From: Ramlibacter monticola
GTDB taxonomy: Bacteria > Pseudomonadota > Gammaproteobacteria > Burkholderiales > Burkholderiaceae_C
Assembly: GCF_016722785.1 (NCBI RefSeq)
Contig: NZ_JAEQNE010000001.1
Coordinates: forward strand, 310,001-374,000
DNA: 64,000 nucleotides
Direction of reading: 5' to 3'
Below the pieces are notes generated by a model. The model saw only the letters and a list, made by a program, of their open reading frames with translations, was not told where the DNA came from and did no database searches. Positions 28,701-35,756 of this stretch are shown piece after piece. How positions within the stretch are numbered: position 1 is the stretch's first letter; each line of letters begins with the position of its first letter. Position numbers and translations under genes: made by a program.

Positions 28701-29195
28701 CTGCTCGCCCGCAAGGACGAATACGAAGTGGCGCGCCTGTTCGCTGACGACGGCTTCCGCCAGGCCCTGCAGGCCGCGTTCACGGGCCCCTTCCGGCTGC
28801 GCCTGCATCTGGCCGTCCCCATATGGACCCGCCCCGACCCCGCCACGGGGGAAGGCCGCAAGCGTTCGTTCGGCCCCTGGATCCTGCCCGTGCTGAGGGT
28901 CGTCGCGAAGCTGAAGGTGCTGCGCGGCACCCCGCTGGACGTGTTCGGCTTCAGCAAGGAACGTCGTGCGGAGCGCGCCGCGTCCGCCGAGTACGCCCGG
29001 ATCGTGGACCTCCTGCTGGAGCAACTGCAGCCCGGGAACCTCGAACTCGCGGTCGCCATCGCCAGCCTGCCCGAGAGCATCTGCGGCTTCGGGCCGGTCC
29101 GGCAGCGCCACGCCAGTGCCGCCCGGGCCCGCCAGGCCGAATTGATGGCGGCCTGGGGGCGGCAACGCGTTCCCGCAAGCGCGGAGGCCGCGTGA
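25704..29195 (+). CDS. Indolepyruvate ferredoxin oxidoreductase family protein (fused)
   Basis: 1163 residues, the size of the single-chain form found in aerobic proteobacteria. The N-terminal 2-oxoacid:acceptor domain contains GYVSGYRGSPVGGLD and the central TPP-binding domain has ANMGDGTWFHSG. A Cys-rich iron-sulfur segment follows (CEGCGDCAARSNC and CNVDTACLAGCCP), then a gamma domain with VAGVGGTGVVTIG. It oxidatively decarboxylates a 2-oxoacid, usually aryl or branched, to an acyl-CoA. ATG 25704 is chosen because it is coupled to the leader ORF; an in-frame GTG at 25659 is the longer alternative. Physiological substrate unknown. Confidence 0.9.
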   Translation: MKKGALDDKYQLEGGPVFLTAMQALARLPMLQRERDRAAGLATAGYVSGYRGSPVGGLDTALHEAQPFLAAHDIRFHPAVNEELAASALWGTQQLHLLPGARRDGIFGMWYGKGPGVDRCGDVFKHANFAGTSRHGGVLVVAGDDHGARSSAVAHQSEHIFSACAMPVLTPAGVQDILDLGLHGWSLSRYSGCWVAMKLTSETAESSVVAEAGPDRIAVAWPDDFALPPEGVHLRWPDPQLAQERRMQEFKIYAAAAYARANGLNRLVFDAPRPRIGIIACGKAWLDVRQALADLGIDARVASDIGLRLYKVGMAWPLEAAGVRRFARGLEEILVVEEKRQVIEYQLKEMLYDWRDPERPRVVGKFDESGEWPAPPHQWLLPPTGDLSPAIVARVIAARIAHFHDSPEVRAHLALLAGHERALAGFQPALQRPPYFCPGCPHSRSTCLPAGSRALGGVGCHLMATAMDRGTLTVAQMGGEGATWLGMAEHAGVRHVFANMGDGTWFHSGLLAVRAAVAARANITYKLLFNHAVAMTGGQPVDGPLTVPQLTRQLAAEGVGRIVVLADDTGKYGRSPGFAPGVALRPREDLEAVQRELRDIPGVTALVFDQTCAAQQRRLRRRGRTPQAARRLFIHEPVCEGCGDCAARSNCLAVLPVATEFGTRRAIDQDACNVDTACLAGCCPAIVTVEGASPRRQGVVATDADFDALPEPELPALAAPFGLLVAGVGGTGVVTIGALLGMAAHLEGKGATVLDMTGMSQKAGAVASHVRIARDPAQLHAVRIAAAQADTVIGCDLVVAAGSLGRSVMRPGRTRAFVNTAQAVTGDLVRNPRQAFPVAALQDSVRAGVGEDAVEFLDASRLASLLLGDSTFTNVFMLGFAWQRGCVPVGRAALMRAIELNGAAVAENQLAFQWGRRAASDPQGTERLAAAAEWLPAGRRRSQGLEEAIARRREYLVDYQDEAYAQRYVAWVERVRTAEARVLPGSTRLAEIVARNAFRLLARKDEYEVARLFADDGFRQALQAAFTGPFRLRLHLAVPIWTRPDPATGEGRKRSFGPWILPVLRVVAKLKVLRGTPLDVFGFSKERRAERAASAEYARIVDLLLEQLQPGNLELAVAIASLPESICGFGPVRQRHASAARARQAELMAAWGRQRVPASAEAA

Positions 29196-30388
29196 ACCGG
29201 AACCGCTGGATGGGGCCCGGGGCGTCCGTCTGGGGCAGCGGGTTCCGACCGTTCTACCTGCTCGGCACCTTGTACGCCCCCCTGGTGCTGGTGGGCGCCG
29301 CCGCGGCGCTCGGCGGCTTGGTGACCCTGCCGGCCACGAGCGGCACGCCCGCCTCGTGGCACGGCCACGAGATGATCTTCGGGTTCGCGGCGGCGCTCAT
29401 CGTCGGGACCCTCCTGACCGCCCTGCCCAGTTGGGCTGGCACCCCCGAAGTCCGCGGCGGTCCCCTCGCCCTCCTGGCCGGCCTCTGGCTGGCCGGGCGC
29501 CTGGCGATGTGGGCCGGTCCCTGGTTGCCGAAAGCGGTCTGCACGGCGGCCGACCTGGCCTTGGTGCCGGCGCTGCTGGCGCTGCTCGGGCCGGCGGTGT
29601 GGCGCGCGCGGAACCGGTTCTTCCGCTGGCTCGTGCCGATCCTGCTGGCGTTCGCGGCGGCCAACGCCGTGCATCACGCCGGCTTGCTGCTGCACGACCC
29701 CGCACTGTCGCGGCTCGGTCTCGAGGCGGGGGTCTACACGGTCGTGATCCTGTTCGCGCTGATGGGCGGCGTGCTGACGCCCATCTTCACCGGCAATGCA
29801 ACGGGCGGCGCCTTGCCCGGAATGGACCTGCGGCTCGAAATCCTGGCTGCCGGCAGCATCGCCCTCCTGGCCGCGCTCGACCTGTGCGGTGCCCCGCCGG
29901 CCTGGGTCGGCCTGGCCGCCCTGGGATGCGCGGTCGTGCATGCGGTCCGCACCGCGCGGTGGCGCGGCTGGCTCGTGGCCCGCCAGCCGCTGCTGTCGGT
30001 GATGCACCTGAGCTTCGTGTGGCTGGTGCTGGCATTCGTCCTGCGGGCCGTCGCCGGACTGACGGGCCTGGTCTCGCCAGCCGCATGGCTGCACGTGTTC
30101 ACCGTCGGCAGCCTGGGCATGATGATGCTGGGCCTCATGACGCGCGTGGCCCTGCGCCACACCGGCCGGCCGCTCGTGGTTCCAGTCCCGATGCGCTTCG
30201 CCTACGCGGCGATGTTCGCCGCGGTCCCCGTCAGGCTGGCCGCCGAGATCCACGCGCTTCCGGTGGCGTTCCTGGTGGCGGCCCTCCTCTGGGTGGGCGC
30301 CTTCGCCGTCTTCCTGCTCCTGTTCGCCCGCGCGCTGCTCGCGCCCAGCCTGCCGCGGGCCGTCCCGCCGCGGATGGTGGGGAGCTGA
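29192..30388 (+). CDS. NnrS family heme-Cu membrane protein
   Basis: 398 residues with about 12 hydrophobic segments. The N-terminal GSGFRPFYLLG and the WHGHEMIFGFAAALIVGTLLTALPSW block are NnrS hallmarks, with conserved His in WHGHEM. NnrS proteins protect against nitrosative stress and are thought to bind heme and copper. The GTG start overlaps the oxidoreductase stop; an ATG at 29210 is possible. Its place as the last gene of a catabolic operon is unusual and may reflect sensitivity of the iron-sulfur and B12 enzymes to NO. Confidence 0.88.
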   Translation: MNRNRWMGPGASVWGSGFRPFYLLGTLYAPLVLVGAAAALGGLVTLPATSGTPASWHGHEMIFGFAAALIVGTLLTALPSWAGTPEVRGGPLALLAGLWLAGRLAMWAGPWLPKAVCTAADLALVPALLALLGPAVWRARNRFFRWLVPILLAFAAANAVHHAGLLLHDPALSRLGLEAGVYTVVILFALMGGVLTPIFTGNATGGALPGMDLRLEILAAGSIALLAALDLCGAPPAWVGLAALGCAVVHAVRTARWRGWLVARQPLLSVMHLSFVWLVLAFVLRAVAGLTGLVSPAAWLHVFTVGSLGMMMLGLMTRVALRHTGRPLVVPVPMRFAYAAMFAAVPVRLAAEIHALPVAFLVAALLWVGAFAVFLLLFARALLAPSLPRAVPPRMVGS

Positions 30389-30500
30389 GTCAGGGGCTGC
30401 CGGAAGCCTGGGAGACCGTTCATCCGGATTGCAGATGACAACAGTTTGTAAATGTCAGAAACTAGGTTCATCAGTTTCCTGTCGAGGGGCTGAATTTCAG

Positions 30501-30537
30501 GGGCCGCTCTCCTCATCAGAGAGCGGCCCGTTTGTTT
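30501..30537 (+). terminator. Terminator downstream of the nnrS-like gene
   Basis: An 11-bp perfect stem, GGGCCGCTCTC (30501-30511) and GAGAGCGGCCC (30519-30529), has a 7-nt loop and is followed by GTTTGTTTT. This is a textbook intrinsic terminator and may end the 28-kb operon. Confidence 0.85.
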
Positions 30538-30656
30538 TCCGGCCCCAAAGTGCCGCCCGAAAGGAACCGGCGTCCCTTTCGGGCGCAGGGAGAGCCAGCG
30601 ATGATCACCCCATCTCGCACCCCCCAAGACTTTCCCCTCGACAGCGAGAACAAGAA

Positions 30657-30687
30657 GCGGCCGCCAATGAGCGGCCGCACCCCTTTT
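30657..30687 (+). terminator. Second intrinsic terminator
   Basis: GCGGCCGC (30657-30664) and GCGGCCGC (30671-30678), which is self-complementary, can pair across a CAATGA loop. The sequence ACCCCTTTTT follows. No protein gene ends just upstream, so this terminator implies a separate short transcript starting after 30537. Confidence 0.65.
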
Positions 30688-30852
30688 TGGGAGGGCGAAC
30701 CGCTCGCCCTCACCTCAGCGCCACGGTTCGATGACGCTCGTGGGGCCTGCTGGGAGCGTGTGCGGCCTCCGGGCCGGATCGCCGGATCGCGCCCGAGCCA
30801 CAGCCTTGCCGCGACACCGCGGTTCTAAAGGTACGAGCGGGCGTGTCGGCGC

Positions 30853-31431
30853 ATGGCCGACCAGAACGCGGCCCGGATCCTTTCTCCGATCCCGACGTTG
30901 CGCCCCCACCTATCTTTCATGAGACAGGACAATGCCATCGCCTCGTTGCGCTCCCGGGTCTCCGCTCTCGTGGACCAGGAGGGACTCCTGCTTTCGAGCG
31001 CCTTCGAACTGAGCCGTGGCGGGGGCGAACGCCGGAGCGTCGACGACCTGTTCGCCCGCGTCCAGTCCATCCAGGTGGAACGCAACAGGTTGCAGAAGGA
31101 GATCGGGAACCTCCTCGGGACCCACCGGCTGCATGCGGCCTCCGAAGTCTGGCGGCCCGGCGTCTACGAGTATCGGCAGGAGGCCGCGGGGGAAGCGGTG
31201 CATGTGCGCGTGACACAGGGTCCCCTTGGCCTGCAGGCCCTTCTCCCCGGCCGCAAGGACCCGGTGCGGATCGAGACCCTCGACGGTTCCTTCGACGGCC
31301 CGCTCGCGGTGGACGAACCCGCCACCCGGACGGCTGCGGCTTCGGGCGCACCAGCCAAGTCCGCGCAACCTGGGGGTGCGCGGAAGGCGCGCACCGCGGC
31401 ACGCCGGCCAAGGAAGGACGAGTCTCGCTAG
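30853..31431 (+). CDS. Hypothetical protein with coiled-coil N-part and basic Ala/Arg/Lys tail
   Basis: 192 residues as the longest frame; I recognise no family. An in-frame ATG at 30919 (MRQDNAIASLRSR) would give 170 residues and may be the true start, since neither has a clear ribosome-binding site. The first part is predicted helical, with RVSALVDQEGLLL and FARVQSIQVERNRLQKEIGNLL resembling a coiled coil. The middle is mixed. The last 35 residues are rich in Ala, Lys and Arg (ARKARTAARRPRKDESR), like tails of histone-H1-like nucleic-acid-binding proteins. DNA or RNA binding is inferred only from composition. Confidence 0.65.
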   Translation: MADQNAARILSPIPTLRPHLSFMRQDNAIASLRSRVSALVDQEGLLLSSAFELSRGGGERRSVDDLFARVQSIQVERNRLQKEIGNLLGTHRLHAASEVWRPGVYEYRQEAAGEAVHVRVTQGPLGLQALLPGRKDPVRIETLDGSFDGPLAVDEPATRTAAASGAPAKSAQPGGARKARTAARRPRKDESR

Positions 31432-31447
31432 CGCTGCCGTGGCAGCG
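31432..31447. terminator. Hairpin between convergent genes
   Basis: CGCTGCC-GT-GGCAGCG starts right after the stop of the plus-strand gene and lies 12 bp before the end of the minus-strand cytochrome gene. It could act as a bidirectional terminator, though it lacks a T-run. Confidence 0.35.
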
Positions 31448-31458
31448 ACATCCGGAAG

Positions 31459-32271
31459 TCAGCGCGCCTTGGCCTGCAGCGCCGGGAGCGAGAAGGTGAA
31501 GCTCGCCTTGTCGAGCGGCTTGTGGCAGGCCAGGCACTCGGCCTGGTTGACACCCGGGCGCGCCTTCTTCTCGGGCGTGTAGACCGCGTAATTCCAGTCC
31601 TCGTTGCGCAGCAGCTCCGGAATGTCCTTGCCCCATCCTGCCGCGCGACCCATGATCGCGTAGGCCAGCAATCGGTCGCGCTCGTAGAAGCCATCGGCGC
31701 CGACGATCGGCTTGCGGTCCGGGCCGAGCTTGGCGGCGTGCTGCTCGAGCACCAGCACCGAGCCGTCCGGCAGCGGTTTGCCTTCACGCGCGGCCTGCAG
31801 TGCCGCCGCGTTGGCGTAGAGGTAGCGCACCTGGTTGATGTCCGCCCGGTTCACCGTCTGGTACATCGTGAAGCCGTTCGGATAGCCCTCGGGCAGCGCG
31901 GCGCTGGTCTTTGCCAGCGTCGGCAGGAAGTCGGATTTCGCACTGGACACGCCGGCGCCGGGCAGCGACGAGAAGTAGGCCGCGACGTTGGCGATGTCCT
32001 CCGCGCTGAGTTGCGCCGCGATGGCACCCATCACCGCGTTCTTGCGCGAGCCGTCTTTCAGCGCCCGCAATTGCGACTGCAGGTAGGCCGACCTCTGCCC
32101 GGCCAGATTCGGGATCGTGTCGCTGACGCTGACGCCGTTGGCGCCGTGGCATGCGGCACAGACGGTTTCGGCGCGCGCCTTGCCCGCAGCCAGGTCTTGG
32201 GCCCCGGCCAGCGGGGCCAATGCAGCACCCAGCATCAGGGTGCAGGTACGACCGACGGGGAACGACTTCAT
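31459..32271 (-). CDS. Cytochrome c-cytochrome P460 fusion protein
   Basis: 270 residues with a signal peptide (GAALAPLAGAQDL). The N-terminal class I cytochrome c domain has the heme motif CAACH near residue 38, and a later Met-containing helix. The C-terminal domain starts about residue 125 (YPNGFTMYQTVNRADINQV), contains GWGKDIPELLRNEDWNYAVY, and ends with a second heme motif CLACH. This matches the cytochrome P460/cytochrome c'-beta fold, whose members oxidise hydroxylamine or bind NO. Periplasmic. It lies 70 bp downstream of the acetyltransferase on the same strand. Whether it has P460 catalysis depends on the Lys-heme crosslink, which cannot be judged here. Confidence 0.88.
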   Translation of the reverse strand: MKSFPVGRTCTLMLGAALAPLAGAQDLAAGKARAETVCAACHGANGVSVSDTIPNLAGQRSAYLQSQLRALKDGSRKNAVMGAIAAQLSAEDIANVAAYFSSLPGAGVSSAKSDFLPTLAKTSAALPEGYPNGFTMYQTVNRADINQVRYLYANAAALQAAREGKPLPDGSVLVLEQHAAKLGPDRKPIVGADGFYERDRLLAYAIMGRAAGWGKDIPELLRNEDWNYAVYTPEKKARPGVNQAECLACHKPLDKASFTFSLPALQAKAR

Positions 32272-32341
32272 GCGCCCTCCTTTGGGTTGCCCGGACTGTA
32301 CGCGCTCGGTCGCGGATCAGATGCATCGGCCTTCTACGGGT

Positions 32342-32812
32342 TTACGCGAGGGGCACCGGAATGTCGAAGTGCAGGACATCCTCGCGCAAGCCAAGCTTCG
32401 AATACAGGGCAATGGCCGGGGTATCCGGGTGATCTGCCTGTACGAAGATCACGTGCGCCCCGCGTTCAGCGGCGATGCGTTGGAGTTCCCGCACCAGTGC
32501 CGTCGCGATCCCCTGACGTCGATGCGCCGCCGCGACGGCCAGGTCGTAGATGTAGATCTCGCTGCGCTCCTGCTCGAACTTCCTGAGCTCATAGGCAGCG
32601 AGACCGCCGACGACTTCCGATTCCGAGCGGGCTCCCACCGCGATGAACGAGTCGCCGGCCAGCAAGCGACGAAGGTAGGCGGGGCTCGGCCGCTTCGCAC
32701 CGTAGGTCTGCGCGTCCGCGAAAGCCTCGCCGAACACGGACAGGAGCGACTCCAGGAACGGGACGTCGTCCACGCAGAGATGCTGGATGCGGTAACCGGG
32801 GGCCATGGACAT
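32342..32812 (-). CDS. aac(3)-I: AAC(3)-I family aminoglycoside 3-N-acetyltransferase
   Basis: 156-residue GNAT protein. It matches my memory of AAC(3)-Ia along most of its length: FGEAFADAQTYGAKRPSPAY, VVGGLAAYELRKFEQERSEI, YIYDLAVAAAHRRQGIATAL (acetyl-CoA loop RRQGIA), FVQADHPDTPAIALYSKLG and the end LREDVLHFDI. The family acetylates the 3-amino group of gentamicin-type aminoglycosides using acetyl-CoA. No integron, attC or transposon sequence surrounds it, so it looks like a resident chromosomal homologue. Resistance activity is inferred, not shown; a housekeeping acetyltransferase role remains possible. Confidence 0.85.
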   Translation of the reverse strand: MSMAPGYRIQHLCVDDVPFLESLLSVFGEAFADAQTYGAKRPSPAYLRRLLAGDSFIAVGARSESEVVGGLAAYELRKFEQERSEIYIYDLAVAAAHRRQGIATALVRELQRIAAERGAHVIFVQADHPDTPAIALYSKLGLREDVLHFDIPVPLA

Positions 32813-33169
32813 GATCGATTTTGACGTGCGAGGGGCCGCAGAACGCGCGCGGCAAAGGCTGGCCCGACGCCCGGAAAATGTGTCCGCAGGTTTCGTCAGG
32901 ATTGCCGGGGCCCGGCTCGCTGCCGCGCGATGCAGGGTGTCGTCAGGGGCGCGTCGCGACGTGCTCAGCAGGCACGGCGTGGCGCGCGGCGAAAGATCCG
33001 TCCGCGATCAGGCCGTCGTCGCGCAGCGGCAGCGATTGCAGTGGTCCGCAACGGCGAGGCCCGGTCCGGCGCAGCGGGTGACCTTTCCTTTCAAATTGGC
33101 CGTGGGCCTGCGGCCTCGACGGCCTGCGTGCGGCCGCCGGATCCGCGCAAGGCATCGGAAACTCGGGGC
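32813..33169. other. Intergenic region between divergent genes
   Basis: 357 bp between the minus-strand acetyltransferase and the plus-strand exported protein. The frame of the latter stays open back to 32930, but codons there lack a signal-peptide start. I see no convincing promoter pair, operator or RNA gene. Confidence 0.4.
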
Positions 33170-33943
33170 ATGCACGTCCTGCGCCACGCCGCCCTTTTCG
33201 TCTTCCTCGTCGCCGCACTGATCCCCTGCCGGGCCGAAGACTTCACCGACGAGACCTGGAGCGCACTGTTCCTCACGTCCTTGCTCGCGGACCGGGTCCA
33301 GGGCGTGTGTTCCGAAGTCGACCCGACGCTGGGTGGCGCGATCGCCGCATCGCTGGCGCGCCTGCGCGAGGTGCACGCGCGCGATCTGCTGGCGGGTCGG
33401 GCGATCGCGCAGCGGAAGGCCGCACCCGAGGACCTGGAGTCGGTCGGCAAGGCGCTGGCGGAGCGTTTCACGCGCGCGCTGCAGAAGGAAACCGACGAAG
33501 CGCGGCACGCCCGATGCACCAGGCTCGTGGTGCAACTCGAAAGCAGCGCGCGGCGCTCCCGCCGCGAACTCGTGGAAGCCACCTTCAGGAACTGGTTCGC
33601 CCAGCAACAGCGCGAACGCCAGATCGACTGTGCGCGCCTGGATGGCGTTGCCCGCTCGCTGGCCCGGCGCTTGCTCTCGAAGGACTCCGCCGAAGCCGAG
33701 ACCGATCAACTCCGGGCCGACGCGAAAATGGCCGCACGCGCGGCCGACTGGTGCCTGCAGGCGCAGGCTGCTGCCGCGCGGGAGGGTATCGGCGTTCCCG
33801 GAAATTTCGGCTTGATCGGCGACACGGCACGGGCCATCTCCGACGCGGCGGCGCCGATGCTGTCCGGCGGCGACCCGGCCGCGGCGCGGGCCCGCGGCGT
33901 CGATCGCGCGCGCCGCTACCTTGCCGAGCCGGATTGGCTCTGA
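33170..33943 (+). CDS. Exported hypothetical protein, mostly helical
   Basis: 257 residues; family not recognised. The start at 33170 gives a clear signal peptide (MHVLRHAALFVFLVAALIPC, cleavage likely before AEDF). The mature protein is helical and charged, with five Cys after the signal peptide: VCSEV, RCTRL, DCARL, WCLQA and one in the signal end. The longer open frame upstream is rejected because it would bury the signal peptide. It converges on the tandem caspase-like genes. A shared envelope function is possible but unsupported. Confidence 0.7.
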   Translation: MHVLRHAALFVFLVAALIPCRAEDFTDETWSALFLTSLLADRVQGVCSEVDPTLGGAIAASLARLREVHARDLLAGRAIAQRKAAPEDLESVGKALAERFTRALQKETDEARHARCTRLVVQLESSARRSRRELVEATFRNWFAQQQRERQIDCARLDGVARSLARRLLSKDSAEAETDQLRADAKMAARAADWCLQAQAAAAREGIGVPGNFGLIGDTARAISDAAAPMLSGGDPAAARARGVDRARRYLAEPDWL

Positions 33944-33996
33944 TGGATCAAGTGGTGGGAGAAGCGGAGACGCGGCCGGCCCGGAGCCCGTCCTAG

Positions 33997-35664
33997 CTAG
34001 CTGGCCTGGAGCACGCGAATCAATGCGTCGATCACGTCGCTGCCGTCCGGCGACTTGAGGCGGTACTGCTTCAGGGAGCGGGCCAGGTCCGCCTGGCCCA
34101 GCACGCGGTAGTCGGAACGGATCAGCACATTGGCGATGGCGCGCTGGACCTGGACCGACTTGGCCAGCGGGAACAGGCGGGCAATCTCACGCAGGCTGTC
34201 GGGGTCGGTCAGGCGTTGCCGGGACAGGGTTTCCAGCGCCGCCACCTGGGCGTCGGCCGCGGGCATGCGCGCGATGCCCGTTGCGACGGTGCGCAGGTCC
34301 TGGACATCCGCCAGGGGCCGGTGGCGCAGGTAGGCCTGGGCCATGGCAATGTCACCGGCATCGGCGCTGGTCAAGGCGCGCACGACGCGCGCATGGGCTT
34401 CGATGCTGCCCAGGCAGGCCATCGCAGCGGCTGGCGCGATCTTGCCCGACTTCAGCGCGCCGGCGGCCATTGCCTGCACGGCGGGATCCTTCCCGTCCGG
34501 CGGCCCGCCCGCGCACGCCAGGTTCACTTCATCCCGGCCGACACGATCCCGCGCGATCTGGTCCGAGATCGTGCGCACGAGTTCGGCCTGTTCCTGCGCC
34601 GGCGTGAGCCATCCGATGTTCCTGGCCAGCGCCATCATGCGCATGCGCACCGTCGAATCCTCGGCATCGCGCGCCGCTTCGAGGTAGCGCCCGCGTGCCG
34701 CGTGGTCGGCGGCGATCGCCTCGAACGCCGCGGCCGTCTTGCCGGACAGGCGCTGGGCCGGCTTGATGGAGCCGGCGAAGCGCTCCAGGTGCCCCAGGAA
34801 CAGGCGCACTTCGGCCACGTCGCGCTGCAGCACGTCGTGCATGAACGCGACCTTCTGCGCATCCGTCCGCCGGGTATCGAGGAACTGGCAGGCATCGCGG
34901 CGCACGGCCGCCTGGGGCTCCGCGTCGGTCAGGCCCGGGGTGGCAGTCAGCGCAGTCCGCGAGAAGGCGTTCATCAATTTGCCGCTGACCTGGCCGGAGC
35001 CGACCTCCGGCAGCGGCGCCGACTGGAAGTAGCGGTCGAGCAGCGGGCCCGCGGTCCGGCCCAGGGGCGCCAGCGAGGAGAAGCCGTAGATGACCGGCAC
35101 GTCCTTGAAGATGTACCGCATGCGATCGCGGTTGCTGCCGGCATGCAGGTCGCCCAGCAGCCCCGCCGTCTTCAGCGCGTCCGCCGGCGCATGGCCCGCG
35201 CGCAGCAGGCCGCGCACGATGTCCTCGGTGGCGTTCTGCCGGGCCTCCGGCTTCAGCGTGTTGCAGCCGAAGAGATAGACCTCCTTGAGCTGCGAGAACA
35301 CGCCGGGACACGACTCGCTGCAGGAGGCGCGCTCCATTTCCTCGACGGCCAGGTACTCGCTGGCGTCGTTGCGGTCGGTGTAGAACTCGTCGCCCCCGTC
35401 GAAGTGGCCGGAGATGATGAGCGCGTCGCATTGCACGCGCTGCTGGCAGGCCGAGGCCAGCCAGTCGGGCCGGCCGCGCTCCACCAGTTCCACGAACTGG
35501 TAGTCGCCCGGGGGCAGGTGCCGGCGGAAGCTTTCCCGTTCATCGGGCGAGTTGACCGTGATGGTGCACACCGTCCTGGGGGCGGCGCCGGCAGCGAACG
35601 ACACGGCTGCGGCCACGCAGGCGCCGACCAGCGCGAGCTTCCTGGAGAACGACATCATGGACAT
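33997..35664 (-). CDS. Exported caspase-like (clan CD) domain protein with helical repeats, copy A
   Basis: 555 residues from ATG 35664; the open frame extends to 35703. The signal peptide is KLALVGACVAAAVSFAAGA. The N-terminal domain alternates strands and helices and carries CDALIISGHFDGG (His87 from this start) and LKEVYLFGCNT (Cys134), the arrangement of the His/Cys dyad in caspases, CHAT and gingipain-type peptidases. CSESCPG lies between. From about residue 230 the protein is helical with HEAT-like repeats (YLRHRPLADVQDLRTVATGI). A paralogue lies 92 bp upstream. No named family is recognised; peptidase activity is inferred from the dyad only. Confidence 0.78.
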   Translation of the reverse strand: MSMMSFSRKLALVGACVAAAVSFAAGAAPRTVCTITVNSPDERESFRRHLPPGDYQFVELVERGRPDWLASACQQRVQCDALIISGHFDGGDEFYTDRNDASEYLAVEEMERASCSESCPGVFSQLKEVYLFGCNTLKPEARQNATEDIVRGLLRAGHAPADALKTAGLLGDLHAGSNRDRMRYIFKDVPVIYGFSSLAPLGRTAGPLLDRYFQSAPLPEVGSGQVSGKLMNAFSRTALTATPGLTDAEPQAAVRRDACQFLDTRRTDAQKVAFMHDVLQRDVAEVRLFLGHLERFAGSIKPAQRLSGKTAAAFEAIAADHAARGRYLEAARDAEDSTVRMRMMALARNIGWLTPAQEQAELVRTISDQIARDRVGRDEVNLACAGGPPDGKDPAVQAMAAGALKSGKIAPAAAMACLGSIEAHARVVRALTSADAGDIAMAQAYLRHRPLADVQDLRTVATGIARMPAADAQVAALETLSRQRLTDPDSLREIARLFPLAKSVQVQRAIANVLIRSDYRVLGQADLARSLKQYRLKSPDGSDVIDALIRVLQAS

Positions 35665-35756
35665 GGAGCGTGGACTGCCGCGAATGCGGCCAGTATTCCA
35701 CACCCCTACTGCTGTGCCGCATGCGGCCTGCCGCGGGCGACGAGAGGGTCACGAAG

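Larger units (their letters stand above)
30389..30852. other. Intergenic region with three hairpins
   Basis: 464 bp without a convincing protein gene. An AT-richer stretch (30428-30500) follows the nnrS stop, then a terminator (30501-30535), a strong hairpin CGCCCGAAAGG/CCTTTCGGGCG (30554-30585) with no T-tail, and another terminator (30657-30690). The succession of terminators suggests one or two short noncoding transcripts. Bases from 30690 to 30852 show nothing I can identify. Confidence 0.5.

Noticed and set aside
32342..32812. Integron cassette origin for the aac(3)-I homologue
   Set aside because: No attC-like imperfect repeat, integrase or transposase in the flanking 2 kb.
32930..33169. 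Longer N-terminus for the exported protein ending at 33943
   Set aside because: It would place a clean signal peptide in the middle of the protein, and codons in the extension look like noncoding sequence.
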